Source of the DNA: a virus
Length of the DNA stretch: 24,276 nt
Direction: 5' to 3' (one strand)
Virus record (IMG/VR): IMGVR_UViG_3300030117_006115
Span: 1-24,276 of that record
Made by a program: the position numbers and the translations under genes. Position 1 is the stretch's first letter, and every line of letters starts with the position of its first letter. Shown one piece after another: positions 6,596 to 15,563 of this stretch. The notes under the pieces were generated by a model that had not been told where the DNA came from, made no database searches, and saw only the letters and a program-made list of their open reading frames with translations.

Positions 6596-8069
6596 AGCTA
6601 AAATTGAGATAACCGCCGAGGATAATGCCAGCGGAGAGATCGAGGGAGTCGGCAAGAAATCAAACCGGGCGCTCGCTGCTGTCAAAAAATTCGGAAAAGC
6701 GGGCGCATCGGCTTTCAAAGGTTTTGCAATCGCGGCGGCAGGTATCAACCAGGCGCTTGAGGTTTTTTCAAAATTCAAAGAGATGGCTGGCGCGGCTGTA
6801 GAGAAAGCGCTCGAGTTTCGTTCTGCTAACGATCCGCTTGTTCAAAGCTTTGGCCAAATCAAAGACTCTGTGAACTCACTGATTGCCCGAATGGGTGATG
6901 TTCTGCTCAATGTCTTTGTTGCGCTCGGTAATCAATTTGCACCGCTCATCCAAAGAGCGCGGGATTTCTTAGCAGCCAACCAGCAAATACTAGCCATTGG
7001 CTTAGTTGAGTTTTTTCAGAAAATGGCAATCAGCATCACACAGGGTGTTGCGGGTGCTTTCAATCTCGCTCGGGACGTTTCGACAAAATTTAAGCAAGGA
7101 TTGATCGCGGTAACGGCGGCCTTTCTCAAGTTCGCGTCGCTCTTTTCGGATGAGTATAAACCGGCGCTTGTTGAGGCCCAGAAAGAATTCGCCAAGCTCG
7201 GCAGAGAGCAAGAGGATTTCGAGGCGCGCACCAACGCAATATCTACAGCGGTGCAAGAGGGAATCGGCAAGGTTTCGGTGGGCGCAATCAAGGCACTCGG
7301 CACCGCAACCGCCGGCCTTAACAAGCCCTACGAGAAGCTCGTGGCAACGCAGGAAAAACAGAAGGCGCACCTGCAAACTATCGCCACGCTCGAGGAGCGG
7401 ATACAGGCGGGCATCGAAGAGACGGCAGCCGCAAACCTTCAGCGCCGGATTGACTTGACTAACTCGCTTATCGAAGCGCAAGAGCAGCAGGCCCAGGCAG
7501 CAGCAGAGCGGACCCAAGAGCAGGTTGACGCGGCGGTAACCGGCGCGGATGCCATCGGCTCGGCCTTCGTTAGCGCGTTTGGTGCAGCAGAGGAAGGTCA
7601 GAGCCGCTTTGGTGCAGCCATGAAAGCGGCGAGCGCATCCGCTATCGATATTGCGCTTGAGACCATGCAGAAGCAAGTTATGGCAAGCGCGGCCACTGGT
7701 GCAGCGAGCGCGGCAGCATCGTTTGGCTTTGCTGGTCCGGTGGTGGCATCGGCAGCAGCGGCGGCAATGTTTGGCCTGATTCGCGGGTTTATCCAGATGG
7801 GGTTTGAAGGCATGCAGGACGGCGGCTTAGTGACCGGCGGGGTGCAGGGCCGGGATTCCGTCCCAACGATGCTACAGCCTGGCGAGTTTGTGTTGACCAA
7901 AGAGCAGACCGATAGCCTGCGGCGTGGCGGTGGTGGCGGCCTTGGCTCTCAGATTGTGAACATAGAGCTCAACTCGACGATGCCGCAGAGCCGGGCAGAA
8001 ATTAAGCGCTTTGTTCGTCAAAACGTGGTGCCCGCTCTTCGAGACCTCAAAGCGCAAGGGATGTTCTGA
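6582..8069 (+). CDS. Tail tape measure protein
   Basis: 495 residues following the chaperone genes. It is Ala-rich and helical with hydrophobic stretches near residues 45-70 and 365-405 (the latter containing ASFGFAGPVVASAAAAAMFG), typical of tape measures. Residues about 250-300 are coiled coil (KLVATQEKQKAHLQTIATLE). The C-terminal motif GGLVTGGVQGRDSVPTMLQP (about residue 412) followed by GEFVLTKEQ is common at the ends of tape measure proteins. The protein sets tail length. At about 0.15 nm per residue, a family rule of thumb, it predicts a fairly short tail near 75 nm. The start after GAGGG (6567-6571 region) overlaps the chaperone frame. The stop overlaps the next ATG (TGATG). Confidence 0.8.
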   Translation: MADVEAKIEITAEDNASGEIEGVGKKSNRALAAVKKFGKAGASAFKGFAIAAAGINQALEVFSKFKEMAGAAVEKALEFRSANDPLVQSFGQIKDSVNSLIARMGDVLLNVFVALGNQFAPLIQRARDFLAANQQILAIGLVEFFQKMAISITQGVAGAFNLARDVSTKFKQGLIAVTAAFLKFASLFSDEYKPALVEAQKEFAKLGREQEDFEARTNAISTAVQEGIGKVSVGAIKALGTATAGLNKPYEKLVATQEKQKAHLQTIATLEERIQAGIEETAAANLQRRIDLTNSLIEAQEQQAQAAAERTQEQVDAAVTGADAIGSAFVSAFGAAEEGQSRFGAAMKAASASAIDIALETMQKQVMASAATGAASAAASFGFAGPVVASAAAAAMFGLIRGFIQMGFEGMQDGGLVTGGVQGRDSVPTMLQPGEFVLTKEQTDSLRRGGGGGLGSQIVNIELNSTMPQSRAEIKRFVRQNVVPALRDLKAQGMF

Positions 8070-9001
8070 TGGCCTATTCTGCGGCAGCGCTGACCAGCGC
8101 AGAGACTACCGGCTTTAACAACGATAAGCCCATGTTTGTGGTGCAGCAGGCGGGCACCGCTTCGGATGCTCATTTCACATCTGACGGCGAGCACGTAGAC
8201 ACAGACAAGACAGACTCGAGCTTTCCAGCGGCCCGCGCCTATGATGACCTCGGGAGCCTGTTAACCAAGTACGCCAGCGCCAGCGCCTCGGACTCGACAA
8301 AGTACTATAACTTCTATTTCGCAACCGGAATAACCTTTGACACCATTATACTACTCGGCCACAACTTCAACAGCCTCAGCCTGACCACGGCGGCTATTGA
8401 GATTGCAGACAGCGAGGATTTCTCTTCGAATCAGAAGCGCATTGCAGCCTTTACGATATCCGGGGGCTCTGCTGATTCGAGATATGCAATCTTCAATCTC
8501 AACTCCGAGAGCGGCGGGACAGCCTACAGCTCGAGCGGCACCGCTCAGAGATATTCGAATGTTCAATATGTGCGGCTAAAGCTCACCAAGTCATCAGGCT
8601 CGTACATTCCAGAGGTGGGTGAGATTATTTTGGGCAGGCGATACCAGCTCCAGCGAAATCCAGACTTGCCATACAATAACAAGAATGAGCAGAGCCTGGT
8701 CAGTGACTACGTGAGCAATTCAGGAATCACGAAGCGCTACACGTTTTACAGAGGCCAAGCGGTGCGCGCTTTCCAAGCGTCTATTTCTGCATCGGCTGAA
8801 ATCACGGTCATTGATGATTGGTTCAACGATATCAATGAAGGGACGCGGCCCTTTGTCTATGTCGAGACGCCATCGAGCAGCCCGAAAAGTCAGCTGATGA
8901 TTTTGGATGATGCGGGGCTAAATTTCCCGCTGGTGGGACCCACCGAGCGGCGGCTTGCTTTCGGCATGACAGAACAGCCCCCATTTCTCTCGAGGGAATA
9001 G
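8069..9001 (+). CDS. Putative distal tail protein with galactose-binding-like fold
   Basis: 310 residues between tape measure and hub, the usual place for a distal tail (Dit-like) or baseplate protein. Residues about 60-190 (YYNFYFATGITFDTIILLGH, then YSNVQYVRLKLTKSSG and IPEVGEIILGRRYQL) have the strand pattern of a discoidin/galactose-binding-like domain that reports differences from a background, as in several phage tail proteins. The C-terminal part (TFYRGQAVRAFQASISAS, VIDDWFNDINEGTRPFVYVE) resembles the tail-ring half of distal tail proteins. The protein is likely a ring joining tube to hub. It starts 1 nt overlapped with the tape measure stop and ends immediately before the hub ATG. 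Confidence 0.55.
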   Translation: MAYSAAALTSAETTGFNNDKPMFVVQQAGTASDAHFTSDGEHVDTDKTDSSFPAARAYDDLGSLLTKYASASASDSTKYYNFYFATGITFDTIILLGHNFNSLSLTTAAIEIADSEDFSSNQKRIAAFTISGGSADSRYAIFNLNSESGGTAYSSSGTAQRYSNVQYVRLKLTKSSGSYIPEVGEIILGRRYQLQRNPDLPYNNKNEQSLVSDYVSNSGITKRYTFYRGQAVRAFQASISASAEITVIDDWFNDINEGTRPFVYVETPSSSPKSQLMILDDAGLNFPLVGPTERRLAFGMTEQPPFLSRE

Positions 9002-11989
9002 ATGGCCTTTACGCTCAACGCTAATTTCATCAAAGCCATGGCCCGGGCCACCGTTGAGCCCGTAGTGCACTGCTCCATTGCCTTGAGCGGTACCACTATG
9101 GACTTCCACAACTCGCCAGAGGCGCTAGATAGCACCGTAACGGGCGATCCTGTCTTGGGCGAGGTAACATCCGTATCCCAATCAGTGGACCCCGTATCGC
9201 GCAAGGTGCAGCATGGGGAGATGACTTTCACGCTTGTTGATGATGGCAAGATACGCGGCCTAGTATCCTCGCAAAGCTTCAACGAAAAAATCATCACCGT
9301 GAAGCTTGGCGAGACAGAGCTCGCGCTCTCGGATTTTGTCGGCATCTTCAAAGGGCCGATTATTTCCGTTATCCCCCAAGAGGGGCGAATCGTCATTAAG
9401 GCTCGAGCCTTTACGCATCAACTCAAAGGCGTGAAGACATACCGCACATACTTGGGCGAGCATCCTTTCGCGGTGGTCTCTCAAATGCTCCAAGATTGCG
9501 GGGTAGCATCTGGTGATATCGACACAGCATCATTCACGCCGTCAAATCACACAGATATCAGTCACTACAACTTTAGTTCAATCGCCTATTACAATACCGG
9601 ATTGGGCGCACCACCAGCACTTCAGGATGGTATCGGGGTGGAGGGCTTTGACGGCAGCCCAGAGGATGCGCCCAACGCTTTCGCGTCTCAAGAAATCACT
9701 ATTGAGAATTTCGTGAATGAGACAATGAGGCTAACGCGCTCAACTCTCGTGCATGACCCGGCAAGCGGTGACATCAAGATTGTACGTTATGACTCGAGCG
9801 CTTCGGTGGCCAAGCATTTTACCACCGACGAATACACTGACTTTCAACAGCTTGACCCGGCACAAGGCATCATCACTGAAGTCAAAACAGCCTTCGGCAA
9901 AATCTCAGGCACTGATCTGTTGATGCAGAGCGACAACACAGCCGCCACCAACCTAGGCGCTTCGGATTACTCGCATACGGTCAATTACCTGTCAGGCTCC
10001 TCGATGGTATTCGCAGACACTTTGACCGGCGGCGCTACTGCTCTTGCATCAATTGGAGGCGAGGGCGGAATATCCGGGACCCGGGGCGGGCTGCTTGGCA
10101 GCTCGCAGCCAGCCGATGCAAAGTTATCAGCAAGCCGCCCATTCTATGCGCTATACAAATCTGAAATCCTTAAAAGCACGACAGCCTTTACCGTAAGCAC
10201 TGTTCCCACCATTCATTCAGAGCGAGACCATGACGGGGACCTAACAGGCTCTACGGTTTCCGGGCCCCTTGGCTTCAATACTACGCTGGTATCCAGGCCA
10301 TTCGCGGGCACCGAGGTTGACACCGGCGGGGCTACAACCGGCGGCGACAACATAGGGGTTATTATCGACGCAACCCCAGCATTTGAGTTTGGCGAGTACG
10401 TTGTAAACAGGTTCTCGAATACATGTCCTCTGGTGTCTATACTTGTCGGGCTCGAGCACCTCAACCTAGAGATTGGCGATCTAGTCTCGATCGATAACGA
10501 TCTGTTTCTCTCGACCGAGCTGGGGCTTGATGGGCTAGATTCAACCGTCAAGTTCGAGATTACCAAACGCGAAATTTTGCCGCTTGGCGATGCGATAGGT
10601 ATTGAGCTTGAGCTGAGCTATGCCACCAAGTCAAGCCCGCCTAGCGTGACGATTGCGAGCAAGCCCCCAAGGGCTGTTACCAGCGACTTCGGTAGGATAC
10701 CACCGGCCCAGATGATTGCGTCCCGCTCTGGCACTATGAATAGAGCTCTGATTGACAATCAAGCAAGCTCGATGGCTGTTACAGCCACAAGCGGCCTAGG
10801 CGTAAGCATTGCAGGGGGGGTTGCTGCTGCGTCGGGGCTCACGCTCTCGAGCAATGAGGCTCACGCGCTCACAATGACGGCGAGCAAGCACACCTACTTG
10901 GGCTTAAACATGATGACCGGCGGCATCATCAAGCAAGAGGTAGCCATAGGCGCAGCGGAGCCAGACCTAGCAGCGGGTGAGCTTAGACTTGCGAAGGTGG
11001 TAACCGACGGCTCATCTGTTACTAGCGTTCATGACTTGCGGCGCTTTGGTGCTATCGGAATCGAGCAGATTGACAAACAAGCCTTGCAGCCGGGGGCCAA
11101 TCTGCTTTGGAATCCTGGCTTTGATGTTTGGGATGATCCAGGGCAAATGTGCCCAGGGTGGACCGTGACATCTGGGACAATCGGAACAGACCTGAAGCGA
11201 TCTGGCCCTAGCGGGGTTCACTCAGGGCGATATATGCTCCGCACGATCGACACGGCCACAGTCGCAACCGTGATGACCGACAAAGTACCGATATCGGAAT
11301 ACAAGCCATATAGAGCCAGCGCTTGGGTCTTTCACGACAGCTCGCACGCTATCACGCTCAAAATTTTCTGGTGGGACTATGACAAATCAGCCAACAGCAC
11401 GGCGAGCGCTACCGTCTACAGCGCAAGCCCCACTGATTCCGAATGGGTCAACATCAGCGGCGTGGCATCACCGCCATCGGATGCGGCTTATGCAAGTGTG
11501 GAACTGAGCCGGGCAGCTAACCCAGGGGATGAGGGCTTCTGGGACGATATCGCGCTTGCGAAAGAAAAGCCGAGCTTTGCGGCAAAGCGCACAGGCTCAA
11601 GTTTTACCGCGAGTAGCTCAGGCGATTCTATCGTGTTTAACACCGAGTTCCATGACTATGGCAGCAACTACAACAACAGCACGGGCGTATTCACAGCGCC
11701 AGAGGCTGGGACTTATGCGCTATCTTGTACGCTCAATGTAGATCCGGCATCCAACTCCCGCCTGGTCTCTTTTACGATGACCGCAAGCACAGCGGGCAAT
11801 CTGTCAGTGATAAATCTCTTTGATGAGCTTAACAGCTCCAGCGCAAATAAGCGGCGGCGGTTTACGCTTGGAACAGATTCAGCGGAGCTGGCAAAAGGCG
11901 AGACTGTAAGCGTCACGGTCACCTTCACGAATAACGCGCCAGTGGTGCGGCTCAATGAGTCTTTTTTTAGTGGACGCAAAATCTCATGA
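9002..11989 (+). CDS. Tail hub / tip protein with CBM-like and C1q-like C-terminal domains
   Basis: 995 residues. The first 545 or so residues resemble phage tail-hub (Tal/gp27-like) proteins: SVSQSVDPVSRKVQHGEMTF, LSDFVGIFKGPIISVIPQEG, then FVNETMRLTRSTLVHDPASG. Residues about 550-695 are a low-complexity Ala/Ser/Gly linker. Residues about 699-853 (LLWNPGFDVWDDPGQMCPGW, later FWDDIALAKE) look like a carbohydrate-binding module of the CBM4/9-like jelly-roll type. Residues about 855-995 carry FNTEFHDYGSNYNNSTGVF and TAPEAGTYALSC, a clear C1q/TNF-like beta domain. The fusion suggests a central tip that opens the cell surface and carries receptor- or sugar-binding heads. No enzyme active site was recognised. 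It begins 1 nt after the upstream stop. Confidence 0.65.
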   Translation: MAFTLNANFIKAMARATVEPVVHCSIALSGTTMDFHNSPEALDSTVTGDPVLGEVTSVSQSVDPVSRKVQHGEMTFTLVDDGKIRGLVSSQSFNEKIITVKLGETELALSDFVGIFKGPIISVIPQEGRIVIKARAFTHQLKGVKTYRTYLGEHPFAVVSQMLQDCGVASGDIDTASFTPSNHTDISHYNFSSIAYYNTGLGAPPALQDGIGVEGFDGSPEDAPNAFASQEITIENFVNETMRLTRSTLVHDPASGDIKIVRYDSSASVAKHFTTDEYTDFQQLDPAQGIITEVKTAFGKISGTDLLMQSDNTAATNLGASDYSHTVNYLSGSSMVFADTLTGGATALASIGGEGGISGTRGGLLGSSQPADAKLSASRPFYALYKSEILKSTTAFTVSTVPTIHSERDHDGDLTGSTVSGPLGFNTTLVSRPFAGTEVDTGGATTGGDNIGVIIDATPAFEFGEYVVNRFSNTCPLVSILVGLEHLNLEIGDLVSIDNDLFLSTELGLDGLDSTVKFEITKREILPLGDAIGIELELSYATKSSPPSVTIASKPPRAVTSDFGRIPPAQMIASRSGTMNRALIDNQASSMAVTATSGLGVSIAGGVAAASGLTLSSNEAHALTMTASKHTYLGLNMMTGGIIKQEVAIGAAEPDLAAGELRLAKVVTDGSSVTSVHDLRRFGAIGIEQIDKQALQPGANLLWNPGFDVWDDPGQMCPGWTVTSGTIGTDLKRSGPSGVHSGRYMLRTIDTATVATVMTDKVPISEYKPYRASAWVFHDSSHAITLKIFWWDYDKSANSTASATVYSASPTDSEWVNISGVASPPSDAAYASVELSRAANPGDEGFWDDIALAKEKPSFAAKRTGSSFTASSSGDSIVFNTEFHDYGSNYNNSTGVFTAPEAGTYALSCTLNVDPASNSRLVSFTMTASTAGNLSVINLFDELNSSSANKRRRFTLGTDSAELAKGETVSVTVTFTNNAPVVRLNESFFSGRKIS

Positions 11990-12087
11990 GCTACCCCAAG
12001 GCTTATGATGGCGCGGGCGGGTACCCTCACAACTCGACCCGTGCACCTTCGATAATAAATAATCCCTGTACAATGTACGGAGATTAG
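11986..12087 (+). CDS. Possible 33-aa peptide coupled to hub gene
   Basis: An ATG overlaps the hub stop (ATGA) and opens 33 codons, translating to a Gly/Pro/Asn/Tyr-containing peptide (MSYPKAYDGAGGYPHNST at its start). No ribosome-binding site of its own is needed if coupled. The promoter-like element at 12046-12074 lies within its 3' half, which argues against strong coding constraint. It may be a real small gene or chance. Confidence 0.25.
   Translation: MSYPKAYDGAGGYPHNSTRAPSIINNPCTMYGD
12046..12074 (+). promoter_or_regulatory. Promoter-like site ahead of the fibre genes
   Basis: TACAAT (12069-12074) is a good -10 hexamer. It lies 6 nt after the 13-mer at 12050-12062 (CGATAATAAATAA), the same 13-mer at the same distance from the -10 as in the promoter at 352-380. 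The -35 position (12046-12051, CCTTCG) is poor, so a phage activator or modified polymerase may be needed. TACAAT is part of GTACAATGTAC (12068-12078), an inverted GTAC pair. Confidence 0.5.
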
Positions 12088-12089
12088 GT

Positions 12090-12122
12090 CCCCTCTGGTT
12101 TACTTTTTCCCTTCCAGAGGGG
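12090..12122 (+). other. Strong hairpin in the fibre-operon leader
   Basis: CCCCTCTGG (12090-12098) pairs perfectly with CCAGAGGGG (12114-12122) around a 15-nt loop. No T run follows, so it is not a classical terminator on the + strand. It would lie about 10 nt from the 5' end of a transcript from the site at 12069-12074, as a stabilising 5' hairpin or partial terminator for upstream transcripts. A second, weaker inverted repeat (GTCAGGG 12146-12152 with CCCTGAC 12179-12185) ends just before the next ribosome-binding site. Confidence 0.5.
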
Positions 12123-12200
12123 GCCGCTTATGATAAGATTTTGAAGTCAGGGGGCACATGGCAGCCTATCTGATTTGACCCTGACGGGAGGAAAATGACC

Positions 12201-12506
12201 ATGGCTACCAGAGGTACTACTGTATCCGGCAAGGCTTACACCACCAGCCAGACCGATATTCTCGAGGGGCAATGCCCCCACACCGCAAAGCGCGGCGCTG
12301 TTTTTTTCGTCTTTGCTACAACAGCGGGCACGGCAAAAGTTCACTACAAAGACCCGGGCGGCACCTACCGAGAGCTAGAGAGTCAAGCCGTCGCAGCTAA
12401 CGATCTAACGGCCATTGCTTTTGGATTCCCAATTTCAGAATTCAAGTTAACCTATGTAGGCACCAGCTCGGGCGGAACGATTAACGCAGAAGGGCGGGGA
12501 TTCTGA
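12201..12506 (+). CDS. Small virion-type protein, unknown
   Basis: 101 residues from ATG 12201, or 103 from ATG 12195. GGGAGG (12186-12191) is 9 nt from the first and only 3 nt from the second, so 12201 is slightly favoured. The sequence is beta-rich with no Lys-rich or helical regions: ILEGQCPHTAKRGAVFFVFA, then TAKVHYKDPGGTYRELESQA and FPISEFKLTYVGTSSGGTI. It could be a small head- or tail-decoration protein of jelly-roll type. It is the first gene after the leader and lies 1 nt before the fibre gene, so the two are probably co-expressed. No family recognised. Confidence 0.6.
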   Translation: MATRGTTVSGKAYTTSQTDILEGQCPHTAKRGAVFFVFATTAGTAKVHYKDPGGTYRELESQAVAANDLTAIAFGFPISEFKLTYVGTSSGGTINAEGRGF

Positions 12507-12507
12507 T

Positions 12508-15318
12508 ATGCCTAAGATTGTTCAAATTGGGATGGGCGGTTCTGATGTAGCTTCGCCGCCAACGGAGTTGACCACGAATCTGGACCCGGCGCTCTTGTTC
12601 GAAGATGGGACGACTGGTGCTGATTTTGTAGAGGTGGATACTACTACCTCAGCCCAGAAATTAATCCTGGCGGGTGGTGGTGCGAAAGTCGGGATCAATA
12701 ATACAGACCCTGAAGCGCAAGTACACATTGTGGAAGGGACAGAATCAGGCGTTGCGCCGGAAACCGGATTCGACACGCTAGTTCTTGATAACGCGGCTGG
12801 TCCAGGGCTCACGTTTTGCAGCGGCAATAACACAAATGGCACAATTGCCTTTAGAACAGAAAACTCGGGCGGAAGCGACAGCTATGCCATGTTTATTCAG
12901 GCTCGGCAAACGAGCAGCGGCAGCAACTACATCGGTCAAATCAGGCTCATGAATGGAACGTCGGCGAATGATTTTCTTGAGCTTGAGACTGCGGGTTCGT
13001 CGAGGTTGAGGATTACGGGCCAGGGTAAAATTACGACGGGCGGTGAGACCACTTCAATGGCAGACGATGCTGGCTCGCTGCATATCTATACGGGCAACTC
13101 CGGCCAGACCGATATTTCTGGCAACGCTGACGATTTAATTGTTGAAGGCGTTGAAAACACTGGTCTGTCAATTGCGTGTCCAAATGACCATCAAGGTCAA
13201 ATCGCCTTTACGGCAAACGGCACCTCAAATGACAGAGGTGCAATCACTTATCTGCATAACGGTGTGGGTGGTGGAGAGGCAATGACCTTTAAGGTCAACG
13301 ACGCTGTAAGACTCAATATTTCATCTGCGGGCCTTGCCAAATTTGCCGGTGATGTCGAGGTTGAAAAAGATAGTCCTGTTTTGACACTGGATAACTCTGC
13401 GGCTAGTGACAACTCTGGCGAGCGCTCAAGCACAATTCAGTTCAATGGCGTTGCAACACGGGGTAGCGGGACTGCTACGACTCTGGGCAGCATAAGGTAT
13501 CAGCATCTTGGATCGGGCACAGGTAACCGTGCAGAGTGGGTTGTTTCGGTCAACGATGCGAGCGATTCAGAGACAACTGACGATCTCAACGATCGGCTTA
13601 GAATTCTTGGCAACGACGGCACAATGCGCCTGAACGGGCGCTTTCAGACAAATGACGGGGATGCAGGCAATCCAACTCATTCGTTCACAAACTCCTCAAA
13701 CTCCGGAATGTTTCACGCAGGCTCAAACAGCATAGCTTTCTCTGCCAATGGCGGTGAAAAAATGCGCATCACCAACGACGGTAAGGTCGGGATTGGTGAG
13801 GATACGCCGCTTGGCGCTGACGGCGGCTCGGTTCACATCAAAACCGCTGATTCTGGGGTTTCTGATGCTTCAAACGATTGTGACGAACTGGTTATCGAAG
13901 GATCTGGAAACAGCGGCATTTCGATTCTCAGCGGAAACAGCAGCGGTACAACGGCTTTTGGAGGTCTTGCTTTTGGAAGAGCGAGCGGTTCGTATCGGGG
14001 CGGCGTGAATTACCGGCACGGTTCCGCAAACGACTATCTACAATTTTTGACGGCTGGCGAAACAAAAGCAATAGTCGATCAGAACGGCCAGATGGGCACA
14101 GTTGGCGCTGGTTCCACTACCCTGAGCGCCATGATTATGGCTCGCGGCAATCTCAAAACGCAACTCACTGGTCACCTCGACTCATCATCATCAGGCACTA
14201 GCCTTGTTGGTGACGGAACTGATTTCAAGACGCAGCTTCAAAGAGGCAGCGCTGTCAAGATTTCAACAAGTGCGGGTAATGAAATCTTTACCGTTGAAAG
14301 CGTCACGAGTGATACCGTTGTTGTCCTTGACAGTGCAATAAGTGGCACGCCTGTCGACGGGTCAAACATCCTTGGAGACGGCACTTTGCTTGCGGCTGAA
14401 ACAGGCGACCAAAAGCAATGTTTCGCAATCAAGCCAAACGGCGGCATTGCGGTGGGCTTTGCTCGCGACGGTGACAGCAATGAGTTTAACAACAACATTT
14501 TGCTGATTAACCCTGATGGGTTTACCGATGTTGGGACCTGCGCCAAGAACGTGATTATTGGATACGACCCAGGCCCAAGTGAGCTGCTTAAAGTCACTGA
14601 CTCAGTGATCATGGGATACAAGGCTGGTGGCAAAGGCAACAACTACAATATTAACAACTCGGTAGTCATTGGCAATGAGACCGCCGATAGCTCATCAGGG
14701 GCACATGAGAGTTGTGTTGTCTTAGGAAAAGAAGCTGGCATCAATCACGCGACTGATGGCATCGCAATCGGGCGTGACTCGAACTTTACCGCTGGCTCTA
14801 CCAACGAGATTGTTATTGGCGATGCGGCTACCGGCAACGGAGACAACACGGTAACTCTAGGCAACTCTAGCATCGGCGCCATTCACTGCCAGGTACAAAC
14901 AATTAGCACCTTGTCTGATTCTCGAATCAAGCAAAACGTTGCTGATTCTGCTGTTGGCCTGGATTTCATTAACGCCCTTCGGCCAGTGTCGTATCAGAAA
15001 CTTCACCCAGCCGATTACCCGGCAGAGCTGCTAGAACATCGATTTATTGGCGGCGCGTTTGATGAAGACGGAAACGAAATCCCCGCTGACGCAAAGCCAG
15101 GCGACTGGTCCCCGGTTAGCGAAATTGGATTGATTGCCCAAGAGGTTGCGACTGTTGCAGAGCAGTTCCCACTTGTCGATTGTCACAGCACAGCACCGAA
15201 TGGCGTACAGAGCGTGAAGTATGGGGCGCTGATTCCAATTCTCGTGAAAGCCGTTCAGTCCTTAAGCTCTGAAATCGAAACATTAAAATCACAAATTGAG
15301 GCAAGCAATGGCAACTAA
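12508..15318 (+). CDS. Tail fibre with S74 intramolecular chaperone domain
   Basis: 936 residues. Residues about 59-525 contain four related beta modules: a KVGI or KITTG opening, VHI or LHI, an LVL or LIV-type strand, an IAF or TAF-type strand, and an RLRI or MRIT end. They are clearest at residues about 168-275 and 420-525 (MRITNDGKVGIGEDTPLGAD). Residues about 680-790 have YadA-head-like repeats (VIMGYKAGG, VVIGNETA, VVLGKEAG, IAIGRDSN, IVIGDAAT). Residues 803-936 are a peptidase S74 domain beginning S803-D804-S805-R806-I807-K808. In this family the Ser and the Lys five residues on form the dyad that cuts before the Ser after trimer folding, here releasing 134 residues. The C-terminus is a coiled coil (VQSLSSEIETLKSQIE). 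The protein binds the host receptor. The gene lacks CTCGAG sites, unlike its surroundings. Confidence 0.85.
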   Translation: MPKIVQIGMGGSDVASPPTELTTNLDPALLFEDGTTGADFVEVDTTTSAQKLILAGGGAKVGINNTDPEAQVHIVEGTESGVAPETGFDTLVLDNAAGPGLTFCSGNNTNGTIAFRTENSGGSDSYAMFIQARQTSSGSNYIGQIRLMNGTSANDFLELETAGSSRLRITGQGKITTGGETTSMADDAGSLHIYTGNSGQTDISGNADDLIVEGVENTGLSIACPNDHQGQIAFTANGTSNDRGAITYLHNGVGGGEAMTFKVNDAVRLNISSAGLAKFAGDVEVEKDSPVLTLDNSAASDNSGERSSTIQFNGVATRGSGTATTLGSIRYQHLGSGTGNRAEWVVSVNDASDSETTDDLNDRLRILGNDGTMRLNGRFQTNDGDAGNPTHSFTNSSNSGMFHAGSNSIAFSANGGEKMRITNDGKVGIGEDTPLGADGGSVHIKTADSGVSDASNDCDELVIEGSGNSGISILSGNSSGTTAFGGLAFGRASGSYRGGVNYRHGSANDYLQFLTAGETKAIVDQNGQMGTVGAGSTTLSAMIMARGNLKTQLTGHLDSSSSGTSLVGDGTDFKTQLQRGSAVKISTSAGNEIFTVESVTSDTVVVLDSAISGTPVDGSNILGDGTLLAAETGDQKQCFAIKPNGGIAVGFARDGDSNEFNNNILLINPDGFTDVGTCAKNVIIGYDPGPSELLKVTDSVIMGYKAGGKGNNYNINNSVVIGNETADSSSGAHESCVVLGKEAGINHATDGIAIGRDSNFTAGSTNEIVIGDAATGNGDNTVTLGNSSIGAIHCQVQTISTLSDSRIKQNVADSAVGLDFINALRPVSYQKLHPADYPAELLEHRFIGGAFDEDGNEIPADAKPGDWSPVSEIGLIAQEVATVAEQFPLVDCHSTAPNGVQSVKYGALIPILVKAVQSLSSEIETLKSQIEASNGN

Positions 15319-15562
15319 AGTACTACATACAGTTCAAGTCACAATTACAAAATCAATCGCAGAAGGCAGCGTGACCGCATCATGCCAAGCGATTGCAACG
15401 CTGCCGGAAATCAACGGCACGCGCTTCGGTGTTAATCTGCCGCTAGAGGGTGATGGTGTTACATCGCTGATTGATAGCGCCGTTGATGCGCTCAAGGTCA
15501 AGATGAGCGAAGGCGGCCACATGGTTGAAGAGGCCCAGCCGCCGGCGGAAGACGAGGGCTAG
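15308..15562 (+). CDS. Small unknown protein after the fibre
   Basis: 84 residues from ATG 15308, with GAGG (15298-15301) 6 nt upstream. It overlaps the fibre end by 11 nt, so translation is coupled. N-terminal alternating residues (KVLHTVQVTITKSIAEGSVT) suggest beta strands, followed by an amphipathic helix (TSLIDSAVDALKVKMSE) and an acidic Pro-rich tail (AQPPAEDEG). No family recognised. It may assist fibre folding or attachment, judged only from position. Confidence 0.6.
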   Translation: MATKVLHTVQVTITKSIAEGSVTASCQAIATLPEINGTRFGVNLPLEGDGVTSLIDSAVDALKVKMSEGGHMVEEAQPPAEDEG

Positions 15563-15563
15563 C

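Noticed and set aside
7002-7676. 224-codon - strand frame under the tape measure gene
   Set aside because: The tape measure frame has clear family motifs and the complement shows none; the length follows from biased codon use.
12090-12122. Leader hairpin as a rho-independent terminator
   Set aside because: The 9-bp stem is strong, but no T run follows on the + strand and the region sits behind a promoter-like site; kept as a hairpin only.
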